Source: Candidatus Poribacteria bacterium
GTDB lineage: Bacteria; Poribacteria; WGA-4E; WGA-3G
DNA length: 34,808 nucleotides
NCBI GenBank assembly: GCA_009839745.1
Contig: VXPE01000090.1
Coordinates: forward strand, 1 to 34,808
Reading direction: 5' to 3'
The notes beneath the pieces are model-generated. The model saw nothing but the letters and a program-made list of their open reading frames with translations, was not told the origin of the DNA and made no database searches. Shown here one piece after another: positions 1 through 7,511 of the stretch (position 1 is the first letter of the stretch; every line of letters begins with the position of its first letter). The position numbers and the translations under genes are program-made.

Positions 1-1
1 T

Positions 2-1060
2 CAACTGCTGGATATGGGACCAGATGTATTTGATGCTACCGTTGACACAAACATCCTGCTTTTTCAAAAGATTGTCTCCGATGTACCCACTGCCTTCGTA
101 GGTGTATCTCTCGGTGCCGATTTTAACAGACAAACCGGTAACATCGCCCAATATTTGAGTGATAATGGCGCGACTGTGGAGATGCTCGCTGAAGGGGAAC
201 CCTGGGCGATACTTTCGTCTGCTGAACTCGCTCTGAAACGTAAAATAGAGAATATCGGTAAACCGCTCAAAGATTGGGATATAAACATTTATCGTGGAAT
301 TGTAACAGGTTGTAATGAAGCATTCATCATAGATAAAACCAAACGTGAGCAACTCATAGCACAAGACCCGAAGTCAGCAGAAATCATCAAACCACTTTTG
401 CGTGGAAAAGACATTAAACGCTACTACACCAGACCATCAGGATTTTACATTCTGGCAACTGGTTACGACTTGAATATTCTGAACAACTATCCTTCTATTT
501 TCGGTCACCTTGAGGATATAGGAAAACAGATAGACTCCGGAAGAATAAAAGCGAAAGGTAAAGGAGTATTTGAAAGAGACGACCAAGGTGAAAATTGGTG
601 GAATCTCAGGGCTTGTGCTTACTATGCTGAATTTGATAAGGAGAAGATTGTTTGGCAAGAAATGGCGAAGGAAGGAACGTTTTTTATTGATAGAAACAAA
701 TTCTATTCGCTTGATACGACTCGGATATTAACAGGCGAACACCTTACCTACTTGCTTGGTATCTTAAATTCAACGTTTTTTCTGTTCGCATTCAAGAATT
801 ACTATGCGGGTGGTCATTTGGGTTCAAAAGGTGTCAGATTTAAGAGTGAATTTATGAAAAATTTCCCTATTCCACCTATCACAGATGTAAATCAAAATCT
901 TGTCGCAAAAATTGAAAACAAGGTTGATGCAATCCTTGCAGCAAAAGCCGTAACCCCAGACACCAACACCACAGACTTGGAAAATGAGATTGACAAACTG
1001 GTATACGCTTTATACGACCTAACCAACGATGAAATTGCGATTGTGGAGGGACAAGAGTGA
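2..1060 (+). CDS. Type IIG restriction-methylase, C-terminal part (5' end outside window)
   Basis: The frame is open to the left edge, so this is the tail of a longer gene and the ATG at 14 is internal. About 350 residues are visible. They resemble the TaqI-like specificity domain of Eco57I-type bifunctional restriction-methylation enzymes: a RGIVTGCNEAFIID stretch, then KPLLRGKDIKRY, then a LGILNST segment followed by FPIPP, the usual order in the DNA-recognition module that reads the target site. The methylase and nuclease domains would lie upstream and cannot be seen. The acidic end (TNDEIAIVEG) is typical of the family. The stop codon overlaps the GTG start of the TIR-TPR gene (GTGA), which suggests translational coupling. 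The assignment to the specificity region is fairly sure. Whether the upstream part is intact is unknown, and a BREX-type or stand-alone methylase is possible. Confidence 0.75.
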   Translation, partial: QLLDMGPDVFDATVDTNILLFQKIVSDVPTAFVGVSLGADFNRQTGNIAQYLSDNGATVEMLAEGEPWAILSSAELALKRKIENIGKPLKDWDINIYRGIVTGCNEAFIIDKTKREQLIAQDPKSAEIIKPLLRGKDIKRYYTRPSGFYILATGYDLNILNNYPSIFGHLEDIGKQIDSGRIKAKGKGVFERDDQGENWWNLRACAYYAEFDKEKIVWQEMAKEGTFFIDRNKFYSLDTTRILTGEHLTYLLGILNSTFFLFAFKNYYAGGHLGSKGVRFKSEFMKNFPIPPITDVNQNLVAKIENKVDAILAAKAVTPDTNTTDLENEIDKLVYALYDLTNDEIAIVEGQE

Positions 1061-2421
1061 ATAAAGGACTAAAAATTTTCATTACCTATGCACATAAAAA
1101 TTCAGAGGCAAAAGATAAATTGATAACCCACCTTGCCGTCATGAAGCAAAACGGATTAATTGATGTCTGGCATGACAACGAAATTCTACCCGGAGACAAG
1201 TGGCGGGATGCAATTTTCAACAACCTTGCCGATTCGGATATTTTACTCTATCTTACTTGCCCGTATAGTCTTGCTTCTGAAAATTGCAATAAAGAGTTGA
1301 CTGCTGCGTTAAATCCAAACATAAGAGTGATTCCGATTATCCTTGAACACTGCGATTGGCAAAATCACCAACTCAGCGAATTTCAAGCTCTTCCTGAAAA
1401 AGGCAAGCCAATTTATGATATTAGCGAATGGAATCCTGAGAGCAAAGGGTGGATGAGTGTGGTAGCGGGAATCCGAAAGGTTGTAAACGAAATGCAATCT
1501 CAAGCAAAGCCCTCACCCAGTGTAACACCTGAGGAAATAGAAACCCTTGCTTTCTTAGCGTTCCATCGGGGTAACTTCATGATGATGCTGGATCAAATAG
1601 ACGAAGCGTTAAAAGTCTACTCACGTGTAATCGAACTCAGCCCGAATAATGCTGAAGCCTATAACAACCGTGGATGTGCCTTTCAAATGAAAGGTGAGTA
1701 TAACCGTGCTACAGCAGATTATAGTAAAGCAATTGAAATATCGCCTGATTGTCCTATATTTTACAATAACCGTGGTGCTGCTTACAGTGCAAAAGGCGAG
1801 TATGACCGTGCTATAGAGGAACATAATAAAGCCATTGAAATAAATCCGAATCGTGCTAAACCCTATAACAATCTTGCTACTGCTTACAGTGCAAAAGGCG
1901 AGTATGACCGTGCTATAGCAGCATGCAATACAGCAATCAGAATTTCTCCTGATTATACCGATCCTTATGTTAATCGTGGAGTTGCTTATGGCGAAAAAGG
2001 TGAGTATGACCGTGCTATAGAGGAACATAATAAAGCCATTGAAATAAATCCGAATCATGCTACAGCCTATGCTAATAGAGGTAATACTTACAATAAAAAA
2101 GAGATGTATGACCATGCTATAGCAGATTGTAGTAAAGCGATTGAAATAGACTCTCACGATGCTTTTTCGTACAACAATCGCGGATTTGCTTATGGCGAAA
2201 AGGGTGAGTATAACCGTGCTATAACTGATTGTAATAAAGCGATTGAAATAGACCCTCATTATAGCAGTGCCTATAATACACGAGGTGTAGCTTACAGCGG
2301 AAAAGAGATGTATGAGCGTGCTATAGCAGATTTTGATAAATGTATTAGTCTAAATCCTTCCTATATGACTGCACGTAAAAATCGTAAAGATGCTTTTCTG
2401 TTGAGACGCCATGCAGAATAG
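1057..2421 (+). CDS. TIR domain-TPR repeat protein, probable defence effector
   Basis: 454 residues from a GTG start that overlaps the stop of the restriction-methylase gene by 4 bases. Residues 5-140 form a TIR domain: it opens with KIFITYAHKN, has the DNEILPGDKW loop, and continues to LASENCNKEL, where E80 sits at the position of the catalytic glutamate of NAD-cleaving TIR domains. From about residue 165 to the end there are roughly eight 34-residue TPR units (pattern AYNNRG..Y...GEYDRAI.D..KAIEI.P). In bacteria, TIR domains typically deplete NAD or make nucleotide signals when a sensor is triggered. I infer that the TPR array is the sensing or scaffolding part. Several TPR units are nearly identical at DNA level, a sign of recent repeat duplication. 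Activity and trigger are not shown by the sequence. Confidence 0.85.
   Translation: MNKGLKIFITYAHKNSEAKDKLITHLAVMKQNGLIDVWHDNEILPGDKWRDAIFNNLADSDILLYLTCPYSLASENCNKELTAALNPNIRVIPIILEHCDWQNHQLSEFQALPEKGKPIYDISEWNPESKGWMSVVAGIRKVVNEMQSQAKPSPSVTPEEIETLAFLAFHRGNFMMMLDQIDEALKVYSRVIELSPNNAEAYNNRGCAFQMKGEYNRATADYSKAIEISPDCPIFYNNRGAAYSAKGEYDRAIEEHNKAIEINPNRAKPYNNLATAYSAKGEYDRAIAACNTAIRISPDYTDPYVNRGVAYGEKGEYDRAIEEHNKAIEINPNHATAYANRGNTYNKKEMYDHAIADCSKAIEIDSHDAFSYNNRGFAYGEKGEYNRAITDCNKAIEIDPHYSSAYNTRGVAYSGKEMYERAIADFDKCISLNPSYMTARKNRKDAFLLRRHAE
1779..2056 (+). repeat. Near-identical DNA copies of TPR units
   Basis: Inside the TIR-TPR gene, the 55 bases at 1798-1852 recur exactly at 2002-2056, an offset of 204 bases (two 34-codon units). 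The 38 bases at 1779-1816 recur exactly at 1881-1918, an offset of 102 bases (one unit). Protein-level TPR conservation does not require identical codons, so these look like recent unequal-recombination duplicates. Confidence 0.8.
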
Positions 2422-2452
2422 TCAACATAAACCAAAATTTAAACGCAATAAG

Positions 2453-2473
2453 TGGTTAAAACGAATTTAACCA
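2453..2473. other. AT-rich 8-bp inverted repeat after the TIR-TPR gene
   Basis: TGGTTAAA (2453-2460) and TTTAACCA (2466-2473) form a perfect stem with a 5-base loop, 31 bases after the TIR-TPR stop. No T-tract follows, so it is a weak terminator candidate or an operator for the following FRG gene. Confidence 0.3.
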
Positions 2474-2521
2474 ATCCCAAAACTACTAATTGCGAAATTG
2501 TTTTCTTAACAGATAAATTGA

Positions 2522-2596
2522 TCAGGACTTACGCCCGAACAAATTAGTAAACTGCTTACACCGACAGTTCCAAATCCTCGGAGGGAAAGAAGATGA
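2522..2596 (+). pseudogene. Remnant of an FRG-TPR C-terminal tail
   Basis: The frame opens after a stop at 2519-2521 and reads SGLTPEQISKLLTPTV, then a short basic end, stopping at 2594-2596 across the ATG of the next gene. The PEQISKLLTPT core resembles the ends of the two FRG-TPR proteins in this window (PEDIAELLTPPTA and PEDLAALLTPP). No start codon is available, so I read it as the 3' stub of a lost paralogue. A chance match is possible because the peptide is short. Confidence 0.35.
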
Positions 2597-4245
2597 ACAA
2601 ACCCAGAGTTTTCGCAGACTTCCACAACACAGACGCAAAAGGCAGAGCGAGGTTGAACTGTGCCGGGACGATAGCGAATCTCGAACGTCAGGGAATTGCG
2701 CTGCAAGCTGGACAATCCCTTAGCATCTATAGCGAAGAGTTGGAGGTCGAAGGTGTTGTTCAATACTCGGAAGAAGAAAAATTGTGGACAGCAGTGATTG
2801 ATTGGAATGCTATTCAAGAGGTAGAACCTGTCACCTCTCAACTTACAATTCAGGACATCATCCGCGAGATAAAGAAAAAATCGAAAGGCGGCGGTTATAT
2901 CTATCGCGGTGAACGTAAATGTAATCCAAAAGTTTCCTCAAAACTCTATCGTGATTTTGAGATTGAAACTGGAAATTTTAATATAGACCTTGTCGAAAAA
3001 GAGATGCTGGCTGCTGCAAAAAAACATACAGGGGACCTCCCCCAGGACTTTCGCCTGGATGTCATGGCACCACCAAACGTGATAACGGCGTTAACAGAGG
3101 AAGCAAGAGATTTTGAAATTCTCACCGAAATCCAACACTACGGTGGTAAAACAAATCTAATTGACTTTACGACAGACTATTTCATTGCCCTTTTTTTTGC
3201 ATGTGATGGTCGTTATGACGAAGACGGTCGGGTTATCCTTCAAAAAAGAGATGAGATAAGCGACATGATCGCGCCCCCTCGGAATCCACGGCACCGTGTC
3301 ATTGTCAAAAAAAGTGTATTCATCAGACCGCCACGAGGCTTTATCGAGCCAGAGGAGAGTGATATAGTCACTATTCCGGCAAATCTCAAAGAACCGTTGC
3401 TCCAGCACCTGCGGGATTATCACGGCATATCCACAGAAGTTATCTACAATGACATCCATGGGTTTATTAGAAACCAAAATATTCATGGGGATGCGTATAC
3501 ACACTTTTATAGAGGTTTTGCCTGTCAAAATAGAGCAAATGAAGCACCAACACCTGAAGAAAAACAATGGCAATATGAAGAAGCTATTTCGCATTTTACC
3601 AAGGCAATAAAATTAAAACCCGATTCTGCCGAGGCCTACATCAATCGGGGTATTGCTTACTATAAGAAAAATGATTTTGATAACGCCATAAAAGATTTTG
3701 TCAAGGCGATACAACTGAAACCCGATTCTGCCGAGGCATATTTCAATCGGGGCAATGCTTATGATAAGAAAGCGCAGTTTGATAATGCCATCAGAGACTA
3801 TACAGAAGCAATAAGACTCAACCCAGACGACGTTAGGACCTATTACAATCGAGGCAATACTTACTACGAAAAAGGTGATTTTGATAACGCCATAAATGAC
3901 TATACAGAAGCAATAAGACTCAACCCCGATCTTGCCGAGGCGCATCACAATCGCGGTGTTTTTTACGTAAAAAAAGGCGAGTTTGATAACGCTATCAACG
4001 ACTATACCAAAGCGATAGAACTAAAATCTGACTATGCTGATGCTTATCATAACCGCGGTGAAGCACGGTTGCATCTGCAAGAATGGGAAAAAGCAAAATC
4101 AGACCTCATCACTGCCAAAGAGATGGATGTGTATATCATCGCTGCATTCCATAACGACTGCGAAAACGTTGAAGATTTTGAGCAGAAAACTGGTATTCAG
4201 TTGCCAGAGGACATTGCCGAACTGCTAACACCGCCGACAGCATAG
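2593..4245 (+). CDS. FRG domain-TPR repeat protein
   Basis: 550 residues, with a strong ribosome-binding site (GGAGGG at 2580-2585). Residues 1-80 are a small unnamed N-terminal module. Residues about 85-290 form an FRG domain: YRG at 104-106, then QHYGGKTNLIDFT at 181-193, followed by an ALFFACDG segment. FRG is a family of unknown biochemical function named after this F/Y-R-G motif, and it occurs often in defence neighbourhoods. From about residue 300 there are five or six TPR units (SAEAY.NRG..Y.....FDNAI.DY..AI.L.PD). The last 55 residues (LHLQEWEKAKSDL to PEDIAELLTPP) match the end of the second FRG-TPR protein at 7512-8759. It sits directly upstream of the Pycsar pair with a 35-base gap, so co-transcription is plausible. 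Its role is inferred only from context. Confidence 0.8.
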   Translation: MNKPRVFADFHNTDAKGRARLNCAGTIANLERQGIALQAGQSLSIYSEELEVEGVVQYSEEEKLWTAVIDWNAIQEVEPVTSQLTIQDIIREIKKKSKGGGYIYRGERKCNPKVSSKLYRDFEIETGNFNIDLVEKEMLAAAKKHTGDLPQDFRLDVMAPPNVITALTEEARDFEILTEIQHYGGKTNLIDFTTDYFIALFFACDGRYDEDGRVILQKRDEISDMIAPPRNPRHRVIVKKSVFIRPPRGFIEPEESDIVTIPANLKEPLLQHLRDYHGISTEVIYNDIHGFIRNQNIHGDAYTHFYRGFACQNRANEAPTPEEKQWQYEEAISHFTKAIKLKPDSAEAYINRGIAYYKKNDFDNAIKDFVKAIQLKPDSAEAYFNRGNAYDKKAQFDNAIRDYTEAIRLNPDDVRTYYNRGNTYYEKGDFDNAINDYTEAIRLNPDLAEAHHNRGVFYVKKGEFDNAINDYTKAIELKSDYADAYHNRGEARLHLQEWEKAKSDLITAKEMDVYIIAAFHNDCENVEDFEQKTGIQLPEDIAELLTPPTA

Positions 4246-4280
4246 CAAAAAACAAAAACTATCTTATTGGAAATTGATAA

Positions 4281-5198
4281 ATGATGGAAATGATTAACAG
4301 ATTTCGTGGAATGGAAAATTTCAATCGACTTATCTCAGCTTTACGTCAACAAACCATCATTCATGATAACGAAAATTTAACTATAGAATTGGCGAAGCAA
4401 GCTGAAATCCTTCAGTTTGAACCTAAGGGAGAACTAATCGCCCAAGATGGGACAGACGATGACCTCTATTTTATACTCGCCGGACGGCTTTCTATCGTTG
4501 TTAATGGGCGGGAAGTAGCAATCAGAAAATCCGGAGAACATGTCGGTGAAATGGCGTTAATTGATCCCTCTGCAAGGCGTTCTGCGTCCGTTATTGCCAT
4601 TGAACAAACAGTTGTTGCGAAAATCTCTGAGACAGCCTTCCGTCCATTGGCAGATGAATACCCCAGAGTATGGCAACTAATTGCCACAGAACTTGCTAAA
4701 AGGTTACAGCAAAGAAATAAGTTGGTACTTTCTACGAATCCACGCCCCGTTGTGTTTATAGGTTCCTCAACGGAATCACTCCCTGTTGCACGAGCAATTC
4801 GTTCCAATTTTGACCACGATGATTTTGTTGTAAATTTATGGACAGATAGAGTGTTCGGTCCTTCACGGTTTCCAATAACTGAACTTGAAAAACAGGTTCA
4901 AGAAGCCGATTTTGCGGTATTAGTACTTGGGACTGATGATTTTGTGAAAAGCCGTAACGAAGAATTTGATGCTCCTCGTGATAATGTAATTTTAGAGTTA
5001 GGACTATTCATCGGTGCCTTGTCACATGAGCGCACCTTTATGGTTGTCCCCCGCGGGGGCAATATTAAAATTCCTTCGGATTTGTTCGGACTCACTCCTT
5101 TGGATTATAGGTTAGAGAATTCCGATGACTTTATCTCCTTATTGGGTCCGGCATGCGATCTACTTCGGGATATTATTCACAAGATTGGTGTTAAGTAA
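4281..5198 (+). CDS. pycTIR: Pycsar effector PycTIR (cNMP-binding domain plus TIR-like domain)
   Basis: 305 residues. Residues about 35-150 form a cyclic-nucleotide-binding domain: the phosphate-binding cassette runs GEMALIDPSARRSASV, with E90 and R100 in the positions that hold the ribose and cyclic phosphate. Residues 155-300 are a TIR-like NAD-cleaving domain of the Cap12/PCTIR type (FIGSSTESLPVARAI, then APRDNVILELGLFIGAL), with E239 in the catalytic position. This is the architecture of the PycTIR effectors of Pycsar immunity, where cCMP or cUMP made upon phage infection activates NAD depletion and cell arrest. The cyclase gene starts 24 bases downstream. The start is an ATG-ATG pair without a clear ribosome-binding site, so translation may depend on upstream genes. 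Nucleotide specificity cannot be read from the sequence. Confidence 0.88.
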   Translation: MMEMINRFRGMENFNRLISALRQQTIIHDNENLTIELAKQAEILQFEPKGELIAQDGTDDDLYFILAGRLSIVVNGREVAIRKSGEHVGEMALIDPSARRSASVIAIEQTVVAKISETAFRPLADEYPRVWQLIATELAKRLQQRNKLVLSTNPRPVVFIGSSTESLPVARAIRSNFDHDDFVVNLWTDRVFGPSRFPITELEKQVQEADFAVLVLGTDDFVKSRNEEFDAPRDNVILELGLFIGALSHERTFMVVPRGGNIKIPSDLFGLTPLDYRLENSDDFISLLGPACDLLRDIIHKIGVK

Positions 5199-5222
5199 TT
5201 TCACACAAGGAGAATTGTTTTT

Positions 5223-5918
5223 ATGAGTTTAGTTAAGGATTATGCTGAAGCGGTAGAGAAAATATTTAAAGATACATGGACTACCCGGGACGGTCAAAAA
5301 GTTCCAGAGTCAGAAAATTTAGGGTTAGGTAACGATGCCGTAAAGTTAGATGGGACCGTACTATATGCAGATCTTGACGAATCTACAAATCTTGTGGACA
5401 ACTACTATCCTGAATTCGCGGCTGAAATATATAAGGCATACCTCAGTTGTGCTGCTAAGGTTATACGATCTGAGGGTGGTGAGATCACTTCTTACGATGG
5501 CGATCGTATCATGGCAGTATATATTGGTGAATCGAAAAATACTAAAGCCGCCCGTTCAGCATTGAAAATAAACTACACAGTCACCGAGATAATCAACCCT
5601 CTCATAAAAAAGCATTATCCTTCAACAAACTACCGTGTCAAACAAGTTGTAGGTATTGATACCAGCGATTTATTTGTAGCACGCACTGGTATACGGGGAT
5701 CAAATGATTTAGTTTGGGTTGGACGTTCAGCAAACTACGCAGCAAAACTATGTTCTCTTTCACCCGATTACCCATCACGACTGACTGAAACAGTGTACAA
5801 TCAATTATATGAGTCGCTTAAGTATTCAAATGATGGAAGGTCTATGTGGGAACTGGACGGTTGGGAAAATATAAATGGGATAAGGATTTATCGATCAACA
5901 TGGTGGTGGTCAATATAA
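5223..5918 (+). CDS. pycC: Pycsar class III nucleotidyl cyclase (PycC), pyrimidine cyclase
   Basis: 231 residues, with AAGGAG (5207-5212) 10 bases before the ATG. It is a single class III cyclase domain without membrane segments. The two metal-binding aspartates are present: D50 in TVLYADLDEST and D94 in SYDGDRIMAVYIG. The FAAEIYKAYL and GESKNTKAARSALKI stretches are, from memory, close to known PycC proteins rather than ordinary adenylate cyclases. PycC enzymes make cCMP or cUMP after phage infection and so switch on the partner effector, here the cNMP-binding TIR protein just upstream. Which pyrimidine is used cannot be decided here. The order effector-then-cyclase with a 24-base gap fits one operon. 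An ordinary purine cyclase is less likely given the partner. Confidence 0.87.
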   Translation: MSLVKDYAEAVEKIFKDTWTTRDGQKVPESENLGLGNDAVKLDGTVLYADLDESTNLVDNYYPEFAAEIYKAYLSCAAKVIRSEGGEITSYDGDRIMAVYIGESKNTKAARSALKINYTVTEIINPLIKKHYPSTNYRVKQVVGIDTSDLFVARTGIRGSNDLVWVGRSANYAAKLCSLSPDYPSRLTETVYNQLYESLKYSNDGRSMWELDGWENINGIRIYRSTWWWSI

Positions 5919-6048
5919 GTAGGCTGCCTCACCGGAGCAGTTAGGAATAGCCTAAATCACGAATTAAGTAAAAAATAGCGATTTTCTAATCCCCGTCCCC
6001 AGCCCATCTGTGATAATCTGCGATTTTGATTGCTTCGCAAAGTTGACG

Positions 6049-6077
6049 TTGACAAACGGATGCAAACATGGTATGAT
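6049..6077 (+). promoter_or_regulatory. Sigma70-type promoter of the stand-alone TIR gene
   Basis: TTGACA at 6049-6054 and TATGAT at 6072-6077 with a 17-base spacer. This lies in the 265-base gap after pycC and would leave a leader of about 100 bases before the ATG at 6184. It suggests the TIR gene is transcribed separately from the Pycsar operon. Confidence 0.6.
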
Positions 6078-6183
6078 TTAATAGTTAGAGGTATCCCGCA
6101 TTGTGGGCGGATGCAGTGGAATAAATTTATGAATCGCGGATTGCGCGGAAGATGGAGCTTGCAAGCATTTAAGAGGGTCAAAA

Positions 6184-7392
6184 ATGCAAAAATACGATGT
6201 TGCCCTATCATTTGCAGGAGAAGATCGAGAGTATGCTGAGACATTGAGAGATCTCCTAATAGCGGGGGGATATAAACCCTTTTATGATGAAGACGAGTTA
6301 GCAAGTCTTTGGGGCAAAAATCTCTATGACTACTTGTCAGAAGTTTACAAAGACCGAGCGCGCTATTGTGTGATGTTCCTGTCTAAGCACTACGAGCGAA
6401 AGTTATGGACAAATCATGAACGCCAGATGGTTCAAGCACGAGCATTTCAGGAAAACCGTGAGTATATTCTGCCAGTGCGTATTGATGATACAGAGATCCC
6501 AGGAATTCCACCGACGATTGGATACCTTGATTTACGTTTAATCACAATTGAAGAAGTATATGAGGCTTTAGATAAAAAGTTGTCGGGCACAACACCAAAA
6601 ACCGCTGCAACGGATCGAACGACTGCCAGTGTCGTTGAGCAAAACACAACTGAATATGTCTTGTTAGTCTCTGAAGATGGAAAGTCGTACTTCGTTCCAG
6701 TTCAAAAGGCACATTGGGATTCAATAGAAATTTCGCTTGAACTGCTTCCAGAATCTCCCGAAGAAACCGCTTTTCTGCGCACATTAAGAAGGCATATCAC
6801 TGATGCATTTGCAAGGGATGTTCATATTGCACTTGCACTCAGAGAAGATGCCGCGTGGGTGAAGCCCCAGGAAATTGTAGAAACCACATCCGATTCTCAA
6901 ATCGTTTGGAAAGTTGTTTTCAACAAAGAAAGACGCAGACAAAATGCAAATCCCCTTGGCGAAATGACATTTGGCAGTCTTTCACCGGACGAGATGGCTG
7001 AAATGCGGGCAAGGCGTATCTTACTTGACGAAAAATTAGGCGAACTCCCAGCAGATTTCCAGAACCGAACAGGCCCTACGGGTTTATTCAATGAAGTTAC
7101 ATTGGAAATGTTCATTCGTGGAGGGAACGGATTTCAAATTTCTGCCTCACCCATCCCATCCTTATATCGCTTTATTGGGAAAAGCCAAGGTCAATTTGAG
7201 AAGTTTGCCCGTTTAACCTCTGTCCTTTACCTGAAACTTTCACACACAGTTGAGGAGATACTTCAATTTGATTTGAAACTTTTGAATTCTGAACAGGTAG
7301 AAGTCAAATTTAAAGGACGTCGACGCAAACGGGCTGCGAACGAGCCTCCTCATATTTTTCAAGTTAATGGTACCTGCCAACTCTCTGAATAA
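6184..7392 (+). CDS. TIR domain protein with unrecognised C-terminal domain
   Basis: 402 residues, GAGGG a few bases before the ATG. Residues 1-135 are a TIR domain: YDVALSFAGEDREYAETLRD, then YDEDELASLWGKNL, then KLWTNHERQMVQARA, with E79 in the place of the catalytic glutamate of NAD-cleaving TIRs. Residues about 155-400 form a region I cannot assign. It has no membrane segment, TPR or obvious nucleotide-binding motif. It begins with a beta-rich stretch (YVLLVSEDGKSYFVPV), has a charged helical middle (DEMAEMRARRILLDEKLGEL), and ends in alternating strands with a basic patch (KFKGRRRKRAA). By analogy with other TIR effectors it is probably the sensor or regulatory half. A long hairpin follows the gene. 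Its role in defence is inferred from position and the TIR domain. Confidence 0.82.
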   Translation: MQKYDVALSFAGEDREYAETLRDLLIAGGYKPFYDEDELASLWGKNLYDYLSEVYKDRARYCVMFLSKHYERKLWTNHERQMVQARAFQENREYILPVRIDDTEIPGIPPTIGYLDLRLITIEEVYEALDKKLSGTTPKTAATDRTTASVVEQNTTEYVLLVSEDGKSYFVPVQKAHWDSIEISLELLPESPEETAFLRTLRRHITDAFARDVHIALALREDAAWVKPQEIVETTSDSQIVWKVVFNKERRRQNANPLGEMTFGSLSPDEMAEMRARRILLDEKLGELPADFQNRTGPTGLFNEVTLEMFIRGGNGFQISASPIPSLYRFIGKSQGQFEKFARLTSVLYLKLSHTVEEILQFDLKLLNSEQVEVKFKGRRRKRAANEPPHIFQVNGTCQLSE

Positions 7393-7405
7393 TCCACTTG
7401 TTGAA

Positions 7406-7444
7406 AGCTCAATATGCACCACTGTTGTAGTGGGATATTGAGCT
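7406..7444 (+). terminator. Long hairpin after the TIR gene
   Basis: Outer stem AGCTCAATAT (7406-7415) with ATATTGAGCT (7435-7444), then a small bulge, then inner stem CCACT (7419-7423) with AGTGG (7429-7433) and a 5-base loop. It starts 14 bases after the TIR stop codon. There is only a weak T-rich stretch further down (CCTTTT), so it may be a terminator, an mRNA 3'-end stabiliser or an operator for the next gene. Confidence 0.5.
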
Positions 7445-7511
7445 GCATCCACTGATCCTTTTCATCTAAATTCAAACAAAATCAAAACCCGAACGGGAAG
7501 AAATAATCATT

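Noticed and set aside
1621-2259. 212-residue minus-strand frame opposite the TPR repeats
   Set aside because: A shadow of the repetitive TPR codons; its sequence is low-complexity Ile/Ser/Thr-rich with no signal or motif.
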